From positions 31,386,333 through 31,450,332 of the forward strand of contig OX419756.1 in NCBI GenBank assembly GCA_948567375.1: a DNA stretch of 64,000 nucleotides, read 5' to 3'. This document shows positions 31,601 through 44,270 of the stretch, in pieces. The first letter of the stretch is position 1, and each line of letters begins with the position of its first letter. The stretch is from Lunularia cruciata. Lineage: Eukaryota > Streptophyta > Marchantiopsida > Lunulariales > Lunulariaceae. The translations under genes were made by a program, and so were the position numbers. The notes beneath the pieces are model-generated. The model was not told where the DNA came from. It ran no database searches and saw nothing but the letters and a program-made list of their open reading frames with translations.

Positions 31601-34600
31601 CAGCTTCGTGGTGATGATTAACTAATACTTACCACCATAATTATCATTTGGTAGCTGAAAATATCCAGGATCCATTAACTTCTTTGAGATTCTCTAGACT
31701 TTTCTACAGTGCAATAATCTCAAAGATCAACGTCAGTAATTTAAAGGATATCCTGTGCCATAATTTTACTTTACCCCGTTTCAAGAACAAATCAAACTAG
31801 GCTATAAACTCCAATTTACTTTTCAATTGATCGCTTTCGAGGAGCTAGCTACCTAACTAACATTTAAGGTGCTTTAATTTAAAATGCTTGTGTACATTTA
31901 TTCAGCATGATGGCAATTTCCAAGTTACATTCACTTAAATTGATATCATGCACAACCGAGCTATGTGCATGAACATTACGCATCATGCTCTCAACCGAAC
32001 TCCATCCCAACTCTTCTGTCACACTGCAGTAAGGCTGCTCTGTTTCTGTCATCTTTCACCTTTCATGAGTCTATTCACTTTCGGAAATGAGCCTGCTGTG
32101 AAGATCAACCAGAATATCAAAGCTGGCTTCTAGCCTCTGAGCTGGTTTTTACAGATAATGGCGTTCGTTCCCATGCGCGTCCCTATTCTCCTCGCATCAG
32201 ATTGATTTTCCACGTCAATACTTGGCTTGTTCGATGAGCATAAAAGGCCATGATAATCTGTAAATGCTGGGCTCTTTGCTCCATATATGCTCCTCTGCTA
32301 TCTCCAGGGTAACTGCTTGCATGACTACGAGGAGCAAAATATTTGTATCACTAGAAGTAGACAGAGACACACACGACTACATGTGTTCTAGTCTAGCAGC
32401 AGATGCAGTGAGTACATGTAACTGACCTCACTCCAGGCATATACATGTACCCTGTTTCGTTGGCGCACTTTGTCCCCAATACGTGCACTTCGTCATTACG
32501 TCATAATCGTCGAGCGTATAGTGTCCATTGACAAATTTGAACCATTTCTCTCACATCAACAGGAGAGTCCTCCTTATTGAACTACAATGGGCCTTGTCTA
32601 AAAGTGGGAGAATTGAGAACATGTATGAAACATCTCATACTTTAGAGACCCGAGAGAGATACTTAGAGAGAAAGGTTTTGTATTAGGAACAAAAATAGTT
32701 TTACGATACTTTGTATACTTTCACATAGATTATTACGAAGGGTTGACTATGAGGAAGAAAGAGTCCCACTACGGAGTTCCCGCCAAGTTTCTTATTAACA
32801 AACTCCATAAGAGTCACACTGTAATGCATTAATCACATATTGGGATTAATAAAGTACATGGTTTATGGTGAATGTGGTCTACGATGGTTGTTGTCCAATG
32901 TAATGTGTTAATTTAGGATTAAATGGAATTTTGCACATAGTTGTTGATTGTTGTTTTTCCTGCTTGTAGCCGCTTGTTGGCACCCACCAAGTTGTTGTTG
33001 TTGTTAGTTTGCTCGTAGCTGCTTGTTGTTGTTGTTAGTCCGCTCGTTGCCACAAGTAGCTGCTCAATAGCGCCTGTTGATTTTGCATCCAAATGTGAGC
33101 CTGCATTGCAATTAGGTTCTTGATTTCCTTTTGCTAAAATTTTTGTTGTTCTTTTGAAGTAAAATTCATTGAACTTCAATTAATTTCTTGGTTACCACAA
33201 GATGATGTAAATCATTTTCCATAACTTGTGCTATCTCCCTCGCCACACCAACCTATGGAAATGAACCTCCACACCAATGCAAAATTATAAAACCCACCAG
33301 TTTAGTTTACTCACTGGAGCATTTGCATATGGTGAACAGTTGAGAGCAGCATTTTGGATCCGCCAAAAAATTTCAGAAATCCCACTCTAAGAATCACCCA
33401 CCAAAAAATGTGGCAACACTCTCGAGAAACCACATGATCTATTTCATTTTGGCAATCCTAAACATCCATAGTGCCTGATTTTTTCTAAATGAATGCATAT
33501 TGCATGTGATCACACTGGAAAAATTTTATGAGACGTTCATTTAGTAGCACCTCATCTCATTTATTTGCCAAAAATAGTTTCAAAGTTTGCTAAATATAAT
33601 TACAAAGTTTATTATTTATCCCATAGATATCTGTCAAAACTATTTCCGAAACCCCCTAATGTCGCATTCCTTAGAGTGTGCAACGAACTTCAAGGTTCCT
33701 TCTCCGTCACAAAACAATTTAGATTTCCTTTATGGGTGGGGTAAACTAAATATATAATCACCTTCTGTATGTCAATGATGCGAGTTGGAACGGCCTCGCG
33801 GATCCTTCTCACTCCTCTTTCCGCTGCCCTCCCTGCTGGACAAGAATCAAGTAAGTAATAGGGCCTGTAGGTTGTTAATCAGGTTTGACACGCAGTAGTG
33901 CCTTTACATTTCTGTTCCATCTCTGTATAGCTCTATCTTAGACGGTCAAGCCAAACAAAAGAAAACAGCAAACATCTCATAAGTCACAATATTACGCTCA
34001 TTCTTGAGAGGTAAGATTTTCAATATGTCAAGCGATGTCAAGTTGATATCCATTAAATCTTTTGTGGGCGATTATGGGCAATATTTTTGGGGAAATGCAC
34101 AGATACCTCCTGAAGAATCCGGTAGGGAATAGCTGATAATAGTTGCCAATAATAGGCAATGACAGAATTAAAGAGGTTTAAACATTTTGCATGTAACTAG
34201 AGTTTAACAAACCCTATTAGCTAGCTGTTATTGAGCATGTTGAGCACGCACCAGTATGAACAACGTATGCACCTATCATTTTCATTTATAGCTTCGTAAA
34301 TAAGATTTTATCATTCAGTGTAATACGATCAGAAACTGTATGGTTATAATCAGTACTCTTTTCTTAATTGACTCCATCTTTGATAATGATTTGATTATTG
34401 AGGTGATTATTGTAAGCTAAGTTCCGACTACTGTCAGTATTTTTGGTAGAGAACAATGATTTGATTGACTAAAGAGGAACTCCAAAGCAATAGGATAATT
34501 GTCAACAATCAGGGTGTACTACATTGAACGTTTTCTACAGTAGTTGATAGCGTTCCAACAGAATCAACATATACAATCTGCATTGACTTTTAATGTTCCA

Positions 34601-34930
34601 AACTTTAATTCACGATTACGAGGTTTCTCTCAAACGTAAATATCAATGGCCAGACTTGGAGGCACCCCCAATTCATGCTCTTCCCCACTTCTGTGGTTCC
34701 ATGATAGCTTCCGGCCGAATTCCTGGCGCCGTGGGACAGAAGGCCACTTCACATGGCTCAATGATATACATCAGTTTTGACATCCGTCAGCCTTTAAAAT
34801 ATTGACGGAAAGAGTATCTTAATGTGTCCATGGGGGCACAAGTCAGGCAGTTAACTTGGATGTACGCCAACTTCATATGTATACTTGCGATGGCAGGTCA
34901 ATTTGGATTATTGACGGGTGCTAATAGGTA
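31601..34930. other. intergenic
   Basis: No recognisable gene. There is a GTT-rich microsatellite-like stretch with repeated GCTTGTTGTTGTTGTTAGT-type units at 32,931-33,060. The segment 32,570-32,900 has LTR-like promoter character (short AT-rich, ending in simple repeats), but no pair or TSD was found. Confidence 0.45.
32931..33060. repeat. GTT-rich simple repeat
   Basis: GTTGTTGTTGTTAGT occurs twice within units beginning GCTCGT or GCTTGT. It looks like slippage expansion. Confidence 0.7.
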
Positions 34931-34940
34931 ACCAACTCTC

Positions 34941-35810
34941 AAACTAGGGTACGTCAAGTAAGGAATTCAAGGTTTGTAAATATTAATATCTCTTGATTCT
35001 CATTTTTATTTTGAACAAAAGAGTGCTCATCAGATTCAGCTTTCAGTCATCTTTCACATATTCAAGATAAAATTTGTTGGATAATAGAATTTGAGACAAA
35101 AAATCTCATGGAGTTAGCCACGTTGTTGAAGGGAAAAATCATGTATAAATTGGAGCAAGATACTACACCAGAGCTGGTTCCAAACAATTATTTTGTACTA
35201 TCTTATAAAGGAATACTAAGAGATTTCTAGGTGATACCAAAACAAAACAAGTGGTGTGTGTGAGATTGTTCACAAGTAACTATGATCAATGGATTCAAAG
35301 TTTCTAAACATTCATACAAGAGACAGATACATTTTAAAATATCATTTCAGAATTTTAAGAAATTGATTGATGAAATTGAACCACACGTGTCTACTATGTC
35401 TGAATGGTTATATGTTAGAAAAAGAATGGAATTCGAGAAATTTGTAGTTGTAACTATAAAAGAGTACAACAAGTTCTCGGACTAGGTTATGTAAAGTAAA
35501 AAGATCGGGGTTTGCAAATCAATAATTTTCTTTTTCACATTCACTTTTAGTTTTCCTATATATAGATGAATTTTTATGATTTCATATTTTTGTGATTAAT
35601 GGAGTTTCAAACAGAAAATCTTATGGAATTAATCATATTAGTAAGGAGAGAAAAAATTATGAACAAAAAGAAGAGATTACACCCGAGTACTGGAACTGGT
35701 TTTCGTTGACAAACAATTTCTTTTTCTATCTCAAAGAAGAATATTAATAAAATGCTTTCATTCTTAAGTCACATATGACCAACTTTGAATAACGGTCCAA
35801 AAATGAGAAA
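34941..35810. repeat. old tandem duplication, period about 538 bp
   Basis: The segment starting ACTAGGGTACGTCAAGTAA (34,943) is followed by a diverged second copy starting ACTAGGTTATGTAAAGTAA (35,481). Shared landmarks are GGTTTGTAAAT/GGTTTGCAAAT, ATCTCATGGAGTTAG/ATCTTATGGAATTAA and ACACCAGAGCTGGTTCC/ACACCCGAGTACTGGAAC. The second copy is truncated near 35,810. Confidence 0.65.
35282..35485 (+). pseudogene. possible PIF/Harbinger-type transposase fragment
   Basis: A 67-codon frame has HFKISFQNFKKLIDEIEPHV and then an EFEKFVVVTI segment. Spacing and pattern recall the start of Harbinger nuclease proteins (HFRMS-x-x-TF-x-x-L...L-x-P, then EKRLA...TLW). No DDE motif is visible downstream. Low confidence; it could be chance. 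Confidence 0.25.
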
Positions 35811-37400
35811 GGTAAAACATATTACATATGCATCTAATCTCGAAGGTCAAAAATTAAAACCGAAGATGTATTTGCTTGGAAGATTAAAGAGTCGATTTTG
35901 ATCTCGCCAAGACAGGAAGTCGGAAGGTTCAGTCTTGAGAAAATTTAAACCTGTCATAGAAAGGGAACGTCAATAATTCTATTGCATGTTGTATCACCCC
36001 ACCCATTAATCTAGAAAATTCTCGGTTAGAAAAGGCTCAAACGGAGCTAGAGCTGCCTGATGTATAAGTTCCAGCAGAGGGTTTGAACGTCAAGCAGACC
36101 TGACGTGCACATGAACTCCGTCAAAACTGTAATTGCCGCACTTTGTCTTTTAGTGTGCCGCTGGAGCCCCAAAAAGCCATGTGAATCGCGTAAGAGTTTC
36201 GAGTCGCGGCAATCGAAGAATCCATAAGGCGGATGCTTATGGGCTAGCGAAGGAGAAGAGTCCAATGTGATCTCGTTCATGTGTTTCGCCCAGTAGCAAA
36301 GTGAAGTTCCAGGCAGTCAGAATTGTTTCGGCGGCCGCAGTGAAGAATTGGTCAGAGTTGACGCGCGCGACACCACTCTACAAGCAGTCTAACCCCCGGA
36401 TATTCCAAAACTACCGCGGAAGCGTTCATGTTATACCGCCAGTCATTCCTGTGCTACGCCAGCTTTCCGACTTGTGAACGCGTAAGCACCTCCAGTCAAA
36501 CTCCCAGGTCCCTCCGTAAGGTACCAACTCGTTCCAGGTCCCTTCACTGTGCTCTGTAAACGAGGTTTCGGTTCTCTGTGCCACTAATTACTTACTGGCT
36601 TACAGATGGCAAGAACCTTTGCTTCCTCTGTTACCTCCTGAAAGTTCCTGAAGTCCTTCACATTCTCTCGTAAGTCGATCCTGACCCTTCTCCAGACCCA
36701 ATCTCATATTATACTCTTCTAAGGTATCGATGAGGTCACCATCAGAAATACGGCGAAGGCATATGCAGAGTACTTGAGTTGCAAAATAGAAGGCTACCAC
36801 CGCGAAGTGGAATGATTATGGAGGAGTATTTTTCTGCATCAGAACCAAAACCAATCACGTGGGCAGAACTAAAGGCAGCCTACAACCAGCTAGTATGCTG
36901 GATGCTCCTGCCGAAGTGGAAAACTATGGATGTATGCCCACTATCGCAGTAAAAGACGAATGCAACTTGTCAGCAACGTTAGGGATTGCGGAGGCGCTCA
37001 AGTGATTTCGCAATGTATACACGCCTGCGGAAAATCTTTGCAGAAGCACGTTCAGAATCTATGTTGGGGAGAAAGGCGTGTTTTGAGCATACTTGTTCAA
37101 GTTGCTTCTCTACCTACCGGAAAAGCACCCATTATCTCTGCCCAAGAATAGTCTGCTCGCTATTAATATTTCTGGATATGGCAAGATCCAAGTCAACATT
37201 TTCTCCCTGTTACTTCCGAGCATATAATCGATATTGTACTCTGGACGGGAAGTACGGTCAGATGAGAGTAGCAGATGGACCGAGGGGTTTCAGATTTAAA
37301 AGCGATGGATTCTTTTCAGTTAAAATGTTTCATGATTACCTCTAAAATAATTTCTGTGAAAAATACCTGGAAATTTATATACGGAGGATGACAGCGGCTT
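35811..37400. other. unassigned, less AT-rich segment
   Basis: 36,000-37,350 has more G+C than its surroundings and contains overlapping plus-strand frames (36,930-37,151 and 36,986-37,345) and a minus frame (36,047-36,280). None has a recognisable domain, splice structure or repeat match in the window. It could be a decayed gene or unique promoter DNA. Confidence 0.35.
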
Positions 37401-38805
37401 ACAGGCTTTCCGTCTTGAACCTCTATGGGCCAGATTAATAATAACATAATTGAAGTCACCACAAAAGAGAATTAAGTGATAAAGTGGACGTAAACGCAAA
37501 TAGAGTTATATCCAAGAGTGACACAAATTAAGACTATTAGAAAGCAAAGGTGAGAATTAAAGTTGTAACGGCAAACTATCTTGTAATTTAAACTTTCAGA
37601 CCTTAAAAGGCCGACGCGGGATGATGAGTAGAGAATAGAGACAAATAGATGAACAGAGATAAAGAAAACACATTTGAATTCTTCTCGTTCTTGGATGGAT
37701 GGTAAGGTGAATTTGTGAAGTTTCAAACTCTTCAAGACGAAACTATTCATTGAATTGCGACAAGATAAATTTGTACTATGGTAGATTTTGCATTTATGCT
37801 GCAAGATGCCATATGGAGCATTGTTGCTTACAAGAAAATCTGCAATAAGTGATTTTTATTTTGAATTGATTGCAACTTCATCAATGGGCAATCTTTATTC
37901 TCTCAATGTCAATTCCATTCCACTCAATCCATTCAGTTCCTTATTCTATTTTTCCTCATTCCATTTTAGCTTCCATTTCCTCATTCCATTTTGGCTCCTG
38001 ATTCCACTCCATCACAAACACCACCAAGATTCCAAGACCTTTTGAAAATAGTTTCTATCATCTTTGATGCAAGGAACAAAGCAAAGGGTAGGAAGGTTGA
38101 AAAGATATATTGAGAATGATTCCTTATCCACAAATATTGGATTAATTGGAGGATGAAGAGCATTTCAATCAAATTCATGCCGGTAATTGTGAGGCCGGTT
38201 CAAAGGAGTACAACTTTTAGTGACATGGCTACTTATTCAATGCAATACTAGAGAATGTTTCATCTTTGTAGACAAGCAATAAATTGTACAAAAAGTGGAT
38301 GCAGTATGTGAAGTCCTACAAAGCGAAGGAATGAAAGAACAAGAGTATTAAGAAACTAATCACCAACAAAGAGTATAAACTTGGATGGAGAAAAATTGAT
38401 GATAAGTTAAATCATTTGTGTACTCACTTTGATTGCATGGATTCATGTTCAAAAGTTGGGCAAATATATCTCTTCCCATACTAGTGAGTATTGGTGTTTG
38501 TGTTCTTGAAAATCTTGGTGATGTAGATGAGTTTCAAGTGCATATATCCAAGCAATAAGGGGCCAATGTGGCACAAGGAAGACCTGGTCCAGAGAACGTG
38601 GCAAGATTTCAGTTGACCAAAGAAGAAGAAATTGTGGAGGATTCTCTCAATTTGGATATGTACTCAATTTTTTATACTATCCCAAAGTACCCAAGGGCTA
38701 GATATCTCATTATGGGTTTGAGAAAAAGAGTCAAGCAAATTTAGAGTATGTTCCAAGAATATCCAAAGATGATCCCCAAGATTGACTAAAGATATTTTTC
38801 ATCTA
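37401..38805. other. AT-rich, probably decayed retroelement sequence
   Basis: No sound ORF. A short 25-bp direct repeat (CCTCATTCCATTTT) lies at 37,954 and 37,979. Confidence 0.4.
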
Positions 38806-39173
38806 TGTAAAAGACCGAGGAGAGAAATAAGAGAATGGAAGACCATAGTGAAGGATTACATTAGAATTCTCAAGTGAATGAAACTCCAAATACCTAGCAT
38901 GAGTTTGGGCTTCGGTATTTATAGTCAATTTAGGTACAAGGCTCACAAGAAGCTTCCTTCTAGAAGCTACATTACTTGGAGTGCAAGTTAAGCTAGCCAT
39001 TTACTTAGCGTACAAGTTACTCAAATCTTAGAAAGTTCTTAGAAGTTTCTCATCAAGAAGCTTCATGAATGCTTCTAGAATATTCTTAGATTTTTCTAGC
39101 TATATGATAATTCTATTATCTATGAGCTATATTTAGCTTTTGCTAACTCTATATAATCATTATTTATGACAAT
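38806..39173 (-). repeat. LTR-C family copy (solo LTR), minus orientation
   Basis: It starts TGTAAAAGACC..GAGGAGAGAAAT on the plus strand, the reverse complement of the LTR-C end. Shared blocks are CCTAGCATGAGTTTGGGCTT, a TATTTATAG TATA region and a field of GAAGCTTC repeats. No PBS or PPT adjoins it and no target-site duplication is seen. It holds perfect heat-shock-element triplets (39,057-39,069 and 39,073-39,085). Confidence 0.7.
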
Positions 39174-41224
39174 TGCAAGAATAAGAATAGTGAAGGAGAT
39201 CTTATCTCAAGAAGCTAGACAAGAGGAGGGTATTCTATCCTAAGATGAAGATAGTGAATCTCATAAGAGGAGAAAAATCTCCAAAGTGAATTCAAAGATT
39301 ACTCAAGCTATTGCTACTTTGTCATAAGATCTAGCAAAAAAATAGTAAATGAAGGGAGAAAGTCTATAGAAGAGAGAGAGAAAGATGCAATCTACTCAAT
39401 GATTCTCAAATTAGCAAGGGCAAAGAAGACTTAGGATGAGATAAACAGTATAATAACAACTCTATTTGAGATAGATTCTCATCTATATGGTGGTGGTGGT
39501 AGTAGTAGTAGTTATGTTCTTTTATCCTAATTCCTAATTCTTGATTGGACTATTGATAGTGACAAGTATGATTATGAGAACTAGACATGTACAAAAATGT
39601 ATCATATATATGAGATTGTGATTTCAATTTTTTTCTTGTGGTTTTTTTGTTCAAATCTTATTGTGTTTTCATACCTTTTGGATCTTTTGTTTTTGTGTCT
39701 AATCTTATTAATTCAAATATTTTATTTCAAAGTACAAACATGTCAACAAGTTTAAAGTATGTCTTAAAGTCAAAAGCATGAAGGATCTAAATCCAACAAA
39801 TCTTATAAGCATACAAGGATAATAAATCTTATAAACATATAAGGAATTTATGTGATGCTCAAAGTGCATTGCTTGCATGTACTAAGAAACTAAACTAAAA
39901 TCATCCCACCCATGAATAAGTAGTCCATGATGCCTCAATTGAGGCATAAGTACAACTTTGATATCTTGGAGTCTGGTTCACCGCTCTTGTTTTTTACTTC
40001 ATGTCATTAGACTTTTATGACTTGTGGGTTTTAGACTTTTGAGATTGGATTCTCATATGCAACATCTTTTCCCTTTGATAGCTCACTTCTTCTCAATGAA
40101 AACTCCACTTATGCCTCCAAAAGAGAGACAACTTATTAATGCATTCTACCAACATAAATTTTGATTTGAAGATATCTCCTCAATTCTTTTGCACCAAGTA
40201 CATCACAAGCTATCAATCCACAAAAGGACACATTGACATAAGAAAAATAGTTCATTGCCATAAGACTTTAGTCAAATGCCTATCATTTATTTTGGATTAT
40301 GATTTTCAGATTTTTAATGTAGTGATGGCATTCTTAAGATTTTGAAATATTATGGGTAAGGATGTTATCTTTGTCCCTTGGTTCACTCTTTGAAAGTATA
40401 ACATTCCAAAATTCTAAAGGCTTTCCTCTAGCCACATCTTACACAAAATGATAATTTGAGTTTTGCCTCTCCAACCGTAACAATATCAAGTATATGTCAC
40501 CATGCCATTTTACAAATTGGTAGCTCAAAATACATACTTGTACATAGCATATAAAGCAAAGTAGAAATTTATAGGTAGGAGAGTACAATTTTTCCCTTCA
40601 CAAACATAAAGTTTAAAATCATAGTTCATAATAATCCAAAATCATCTTACCATCCAACTAATGAACATGTATGAATCAACAATCAAAGGTAGAACTATAT
40701 CATAGCAACCTTAAGCTTTGGCAAAGAAGTCTAATGGTGAACATCCATAACCCATAATGAGTGGATGCACTTATGTATACACAAAGCAAAAGTGAATGGA
40801 AGTGTATGAATATATAAGTATAGAAAGTGCAAAAGAATGAGTGTAGATATATATATATATATATATAAGTAGACTAATGAATGTATGTATATATGTATAT
40901 AAAAGTAAACAACTAGTAGACTACATAATATGTCATTGTGGTGCATCCTCAAAGTGTCAATAAAGGATCTGACATAGAAACAAAATACTATATGTTCATA
41001 TTCATTCCTCCTCCAAGGGATGCATAATGGGCTCACAAAAAACCTTTGCTAAATGTTAGAAGGGTTTGCACTACAATCCCTAAAATAGAGGTCTACTCCT
41101 CCCTTAAAAATAGTAGTGAGTTGTATGTTAGCTCTAAGTCTATCTAGAGGAGCTATAAGGAGGTCTAATGATGAGGTAGAGGAGATCCTAGGTGTATAAA
41201 GAAGAGTAAATCTAAGAGGATAGA
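39174..41224. other. AT-rich intergenic or decayed repeat
   Basis: No credible gene. Simple repeats: (GGT/AGT)n at 39,486-39,513 and (AT)n at 40,847-40,867. Confidence 0.45.
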
Positions 41225-41313
41225 TAGGGATATATAAAGCATCATTATCAATCCCTATCCTCCATTGATTAGGGGTATATTGATAGTTGATAATGATGCT
41301 CAATATATCCCTA
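41225..41313. repeat. long stem-loop, 26-27 bp arms
   Basis: Left arm 41,226-41,251 (AGGGATATAT.. to ..ATCATTATCAA) pairs with 41,287-41,312 (TTGATAATGATG.. to ..ATATATCCCT) with only two mismatches. The loop is 35 nt. It could fold as a small-RNA-like precursor or mark a tiny inverted-repeat element. Confidence 0.75.
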
Positions 41314-42602
41314 ATTGATCAACCTAAGGATGTCAATGTGCTGCAAAGTCTAACCATATAACCTCTATACTCATCAATAAACTCATTTATCTCACCAAGG
41401 CATACACTAGTTGTGCTCTTGTGTGTATTTGAGTTGGTAAGAACCAAAATAACACAAGGACCAAAATAACTACTCTACTTCCTTCCTTGAGCTGTTAGTC
41501 CAAATGGTAACCTCAAAGTGTGTCATATAGTACTTCATAAACTCTCTAACTCCCAATTGAGGGATATACCATAAAGTACTAACTGCTCTATAATAGCTCT
41601 AGCATAAGCTTGTAGCTCCTCATACAATTGCAAGAATAGAAGGCAATGGAGAACATAATATCAGCTAAAAAACCAACATCTAAAACTAGAATCTTCCTCC
41701 TTAAATCAATGCAAGAAAGGATACAAAGTATTAGTGATCTCAATAAGCTCATCCCCTCTCTCAAATCCCTCAGCCTAGATACCTCATCTCTCAAAGCCAT
41801 CTTCCTCTCTTAAAACCACAATAATTCCTCAACACTACCTCTTACTTGAGGTGTGGATGCAAGATCATCCAAAGCATGCAGTCTCCAAGACACAATATTT
41901 ACATCACCTATGTCAATATATTTACAGCACCTATGTGCACCCTAACCCTTCCCATAGGAGTCAACCTTTTTTGTGTTTCTTGAGTGGCTTGCCCAATTGG
42001 TGTTGGATGTGTGGATCCAGTATGAGTCTCATGAGAGTACATCTCTATCACTATTCTGAGACTTCCAATTGACTCTCCCTATACTCAAGGTCTAATTCCT
42101 CATATGCACATCAATATCTAGGTATCTTCTAGCCTTGATGTCACTAGTATGATCCTCTACATCCTTGGTCTGAGTACCCACATGCACATGAAACTCTACA
42201 AGGTATCTCTTTACCTTATAGTGAGTGAAAGTCCTCACCTCCTCATAAGTAGCCCCCCCCCTCTCTCTTAGCTCAGTCCTCAAAGTATCTAGTTGAGTCT
42301 TTACTTTGTCTAGATTTCTTTAGGTGGCGGGTAACTCAAATTGTGGCCTCTCCAAAGTCTCCTTAGTAGTCCTAAATCCTTGTTGATAACCAATCTTCTA
42401 AACTCAATAATTGTATCTAACTCTACCAATCTCTCAACTCTAACACTCTCTTTTATATCCTTCTCCTTCAAAACCTTATTTAATTTTACTAATTTCTCAA
42501 CTTTGATACTCTCTTCAATGCTAGAATGCATGTCTTGCACTACTAGAAAACTCTTCTTCTCAATAAGAAGGTGCTCCTCTACCCTAAAGTGCACCTCCCT
42601 CT
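41314..42602 (-). pseudogene. coiled-coil ORF interrupted by element C, 3' part
   Basis: The minus-strand frame 42,310-42,602 (and less clearly 41,588-41,800) is rich in Glu, Leu, Lys and Arg with repeating units such as VEEHLLIEKKSFL and KVEKLVKLNKVLKEKD. It ends in the PPPKEI region, and further decayed sequence lies downstream. The frame joins that at 53,088-53,430 once one TSD copy and element C are removed. It is probably an accessory or gag-like ORF of an older element; I do not recognise the family. Confidence 0.45.
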
Positions 42603-42607
42603 TGGCT
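42603..42607. repeat. target-site duplication of element C (left), TGGCT
   Basis: TGGCT precedes LTR-C1 and is repeated at 53,083-53,087 directly after LTR-C2. Confidence 0.85.
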
Positions 42608-43023
42608 TGTAACAATATGGAGTTTAACGATGTAGTTAGTAAGGCTAACAAAGTAGAGAATAAGCCAAATTAGCCCAAAATATTCTAAAAATATCTAGGA
42701 AACTTCTTGGGAAGCTTTTCAAACTAGCTTAGTTTGCATCCTAGCTTAGCTTTCATGCCAAGTAAGCAACTTCTAGAAAGAAGCTCCTTGAGAAGTTTCC
42801 AAGTTAATTGGGAAGCTTCTTAAGAAACTTCCCGATTAACTTAGCTTGCCCTCCAGGAAAGCGGCTCAAGGAAGCTCCTTGAGAAGTTTCTCAAGAGCCT
42901 TGTAGGATCCCTATAAATAGAAGAGCCAAAACTCATGCTTGGCATTCAGAGTTTTCACTCATTCAAGTGTCACAATGTGAGTTTCTATTCTCATATTTCT
43001 CTCCTCGGTCTTGGTCTTTTACA
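42608..43023 (+). repeat. LTR-C1 (5' LTR of element C)
   Basis: It runs from TGTAACAATATGG to GGTCTTTTACA, 416 bp. TATA box CTATAAATAG at 42,911-42,920. Upstream of it are many AAGCTTCT/AGAAG units, degenerate here compared with LTR-C2 but including TTCTAGAA and GAAGCTTC. Confidence 0.9.
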
Positions 43024-43024
43024 T

Positions 43025-43036
43025 TGGTATCAGAGC
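43025..43036 (+). other. primer-binding site of element C
   Basis: TGGTATCAGAGC, the standard plant initiator-Met tRNA primer site, one base after the LTR end. Confidence 0.95.
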
Positions 43037-43298
43037 AAGAATTGGATAGATGGAATTTATGGACCACCAAATCCACTTGCACCAAGCCATTGGTGGTTTT
43101 GTGCCCAAGTACTAACCAAGCATTGTTTCACACAATTCATCACCTCATGCTTTCGACAAGATTTTTTTCATATGATCACTATATCTAAGGAACCCACTTC
43201 CGGTTGTAACTTATATAGAATGGTGGACATGGTGCTTCTATGTGTTAATAAATTAGATAAATTAGGAGTGGCGTGATAGAGTAGCAATCATAACGGCA

Positions 43299-44270
43299 AT
43301 GCCCAAGGTTATCTTTGCTATGCATCAACAAATCAAACACCTTACTCGATTGTTGGATGAACAAGATCTTTGACAACAAGAGCATGTAGAGAGAGTACCA
43401 ATTCAAGAAGAAGAAGATCAAATCAGATTCCCTAAACCCAAGGTATTTAAAGGCAAGAATCTCTTGGGTGCAGTGGAGAATTTTGTGTTTGACTGTGAAC
43501 CTTATTTTGAAGCTACCAACCTACAAGACAAGCAAAAATAGATTTTTTTGGCTTTTAGCTAATTATATGAAGTAGTAAAGCTATGGTGGAGATTCTAAGT
43601 GGAGGGAGCTGAATAAAAAATGGTTGCACCAATCTAAATGTGTGCAAAATTCAAGAGTGCAATAATTAGTTGGTTCCAAGCTATCAATGTCACATGAGTT
43701 GCACATGAGAGGTTTGCAGAGTTGAAACAAATTGGCTCTATAAGAAGTTACATCACGCACTTCCAAAACACCATCATGCAAATTCCAAATATATTGGAAG
43801 GTGAAGCTCTGGATTGATTTGTGAGGGGCTTGAAGTCAAGAACCAAATTAGAGGTAACCATGCAAGAGCCACAACACTTGGAGGAAGCCATGAGGTTGGC
43901 CAAACATTTTGATTCCTTGGTTGCAACAACTTGGTCTTGACCTTGACTTCCATAGAACCTACTGATACACTATACACGGGAGGAGGAACCAGCACCCATG
44001 GAGATTGATGCCATTCAACAGAGACCACTTCGTATTGAAAATAGAGAGAAATTGCAACAAAATGGTGGTTGTTTTTATTGTTCCCAATTGGGACATCATA
44101 TGGTTGAATTTCCACTCAAGAATAGGCAACCTTGACAAGTTGTCTAAATGGATGTTGTGGAGTAGAATGATCAAGGAAAAGAGAAATCCTAGTAGGAGAT
44201 TTCTAGCCGCTTGTTGGGAGCTTGATTAGTTCTAATGGGATTGAAGGCTCAACCTATGCGAATTTGCTTC
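43299..44270 (+). pseudogene. gag of element C
   Basis: From ATG at 43,299 the frame reads a gag domain (PKPKVFKGKNLLGAVENF, then FRLKHF-like FAELKQIGSIRSYITHFQ and FVRGLKSRTKLEVTMQEP). A knuckle CFYCSQLGHHMVEF follows, in which the last Cys is replaced by Phe. At least ten in-frame stops are present. Element B has inserted at 44,270. The frame EGSTYANLL on the left continues as HLQST on the right after one TSD is removed, leading into the protease. Confidence 0.75.
44266..44270. repeat. target-site duplication of element B (left), GCTTC
   Basis: GCTTC at 44,266-44,270 is repeated at 50,927-50,931, directly outside both LTRs. Confidence 0.95.

Noticed and set aside
36986..37345. Plus-strand 119-codon ORF as a gene
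   Set aside because: No domain, no supporting splice structure or paralog; an overlapping frame of similar length exists. Kept only as an unassigned segment.
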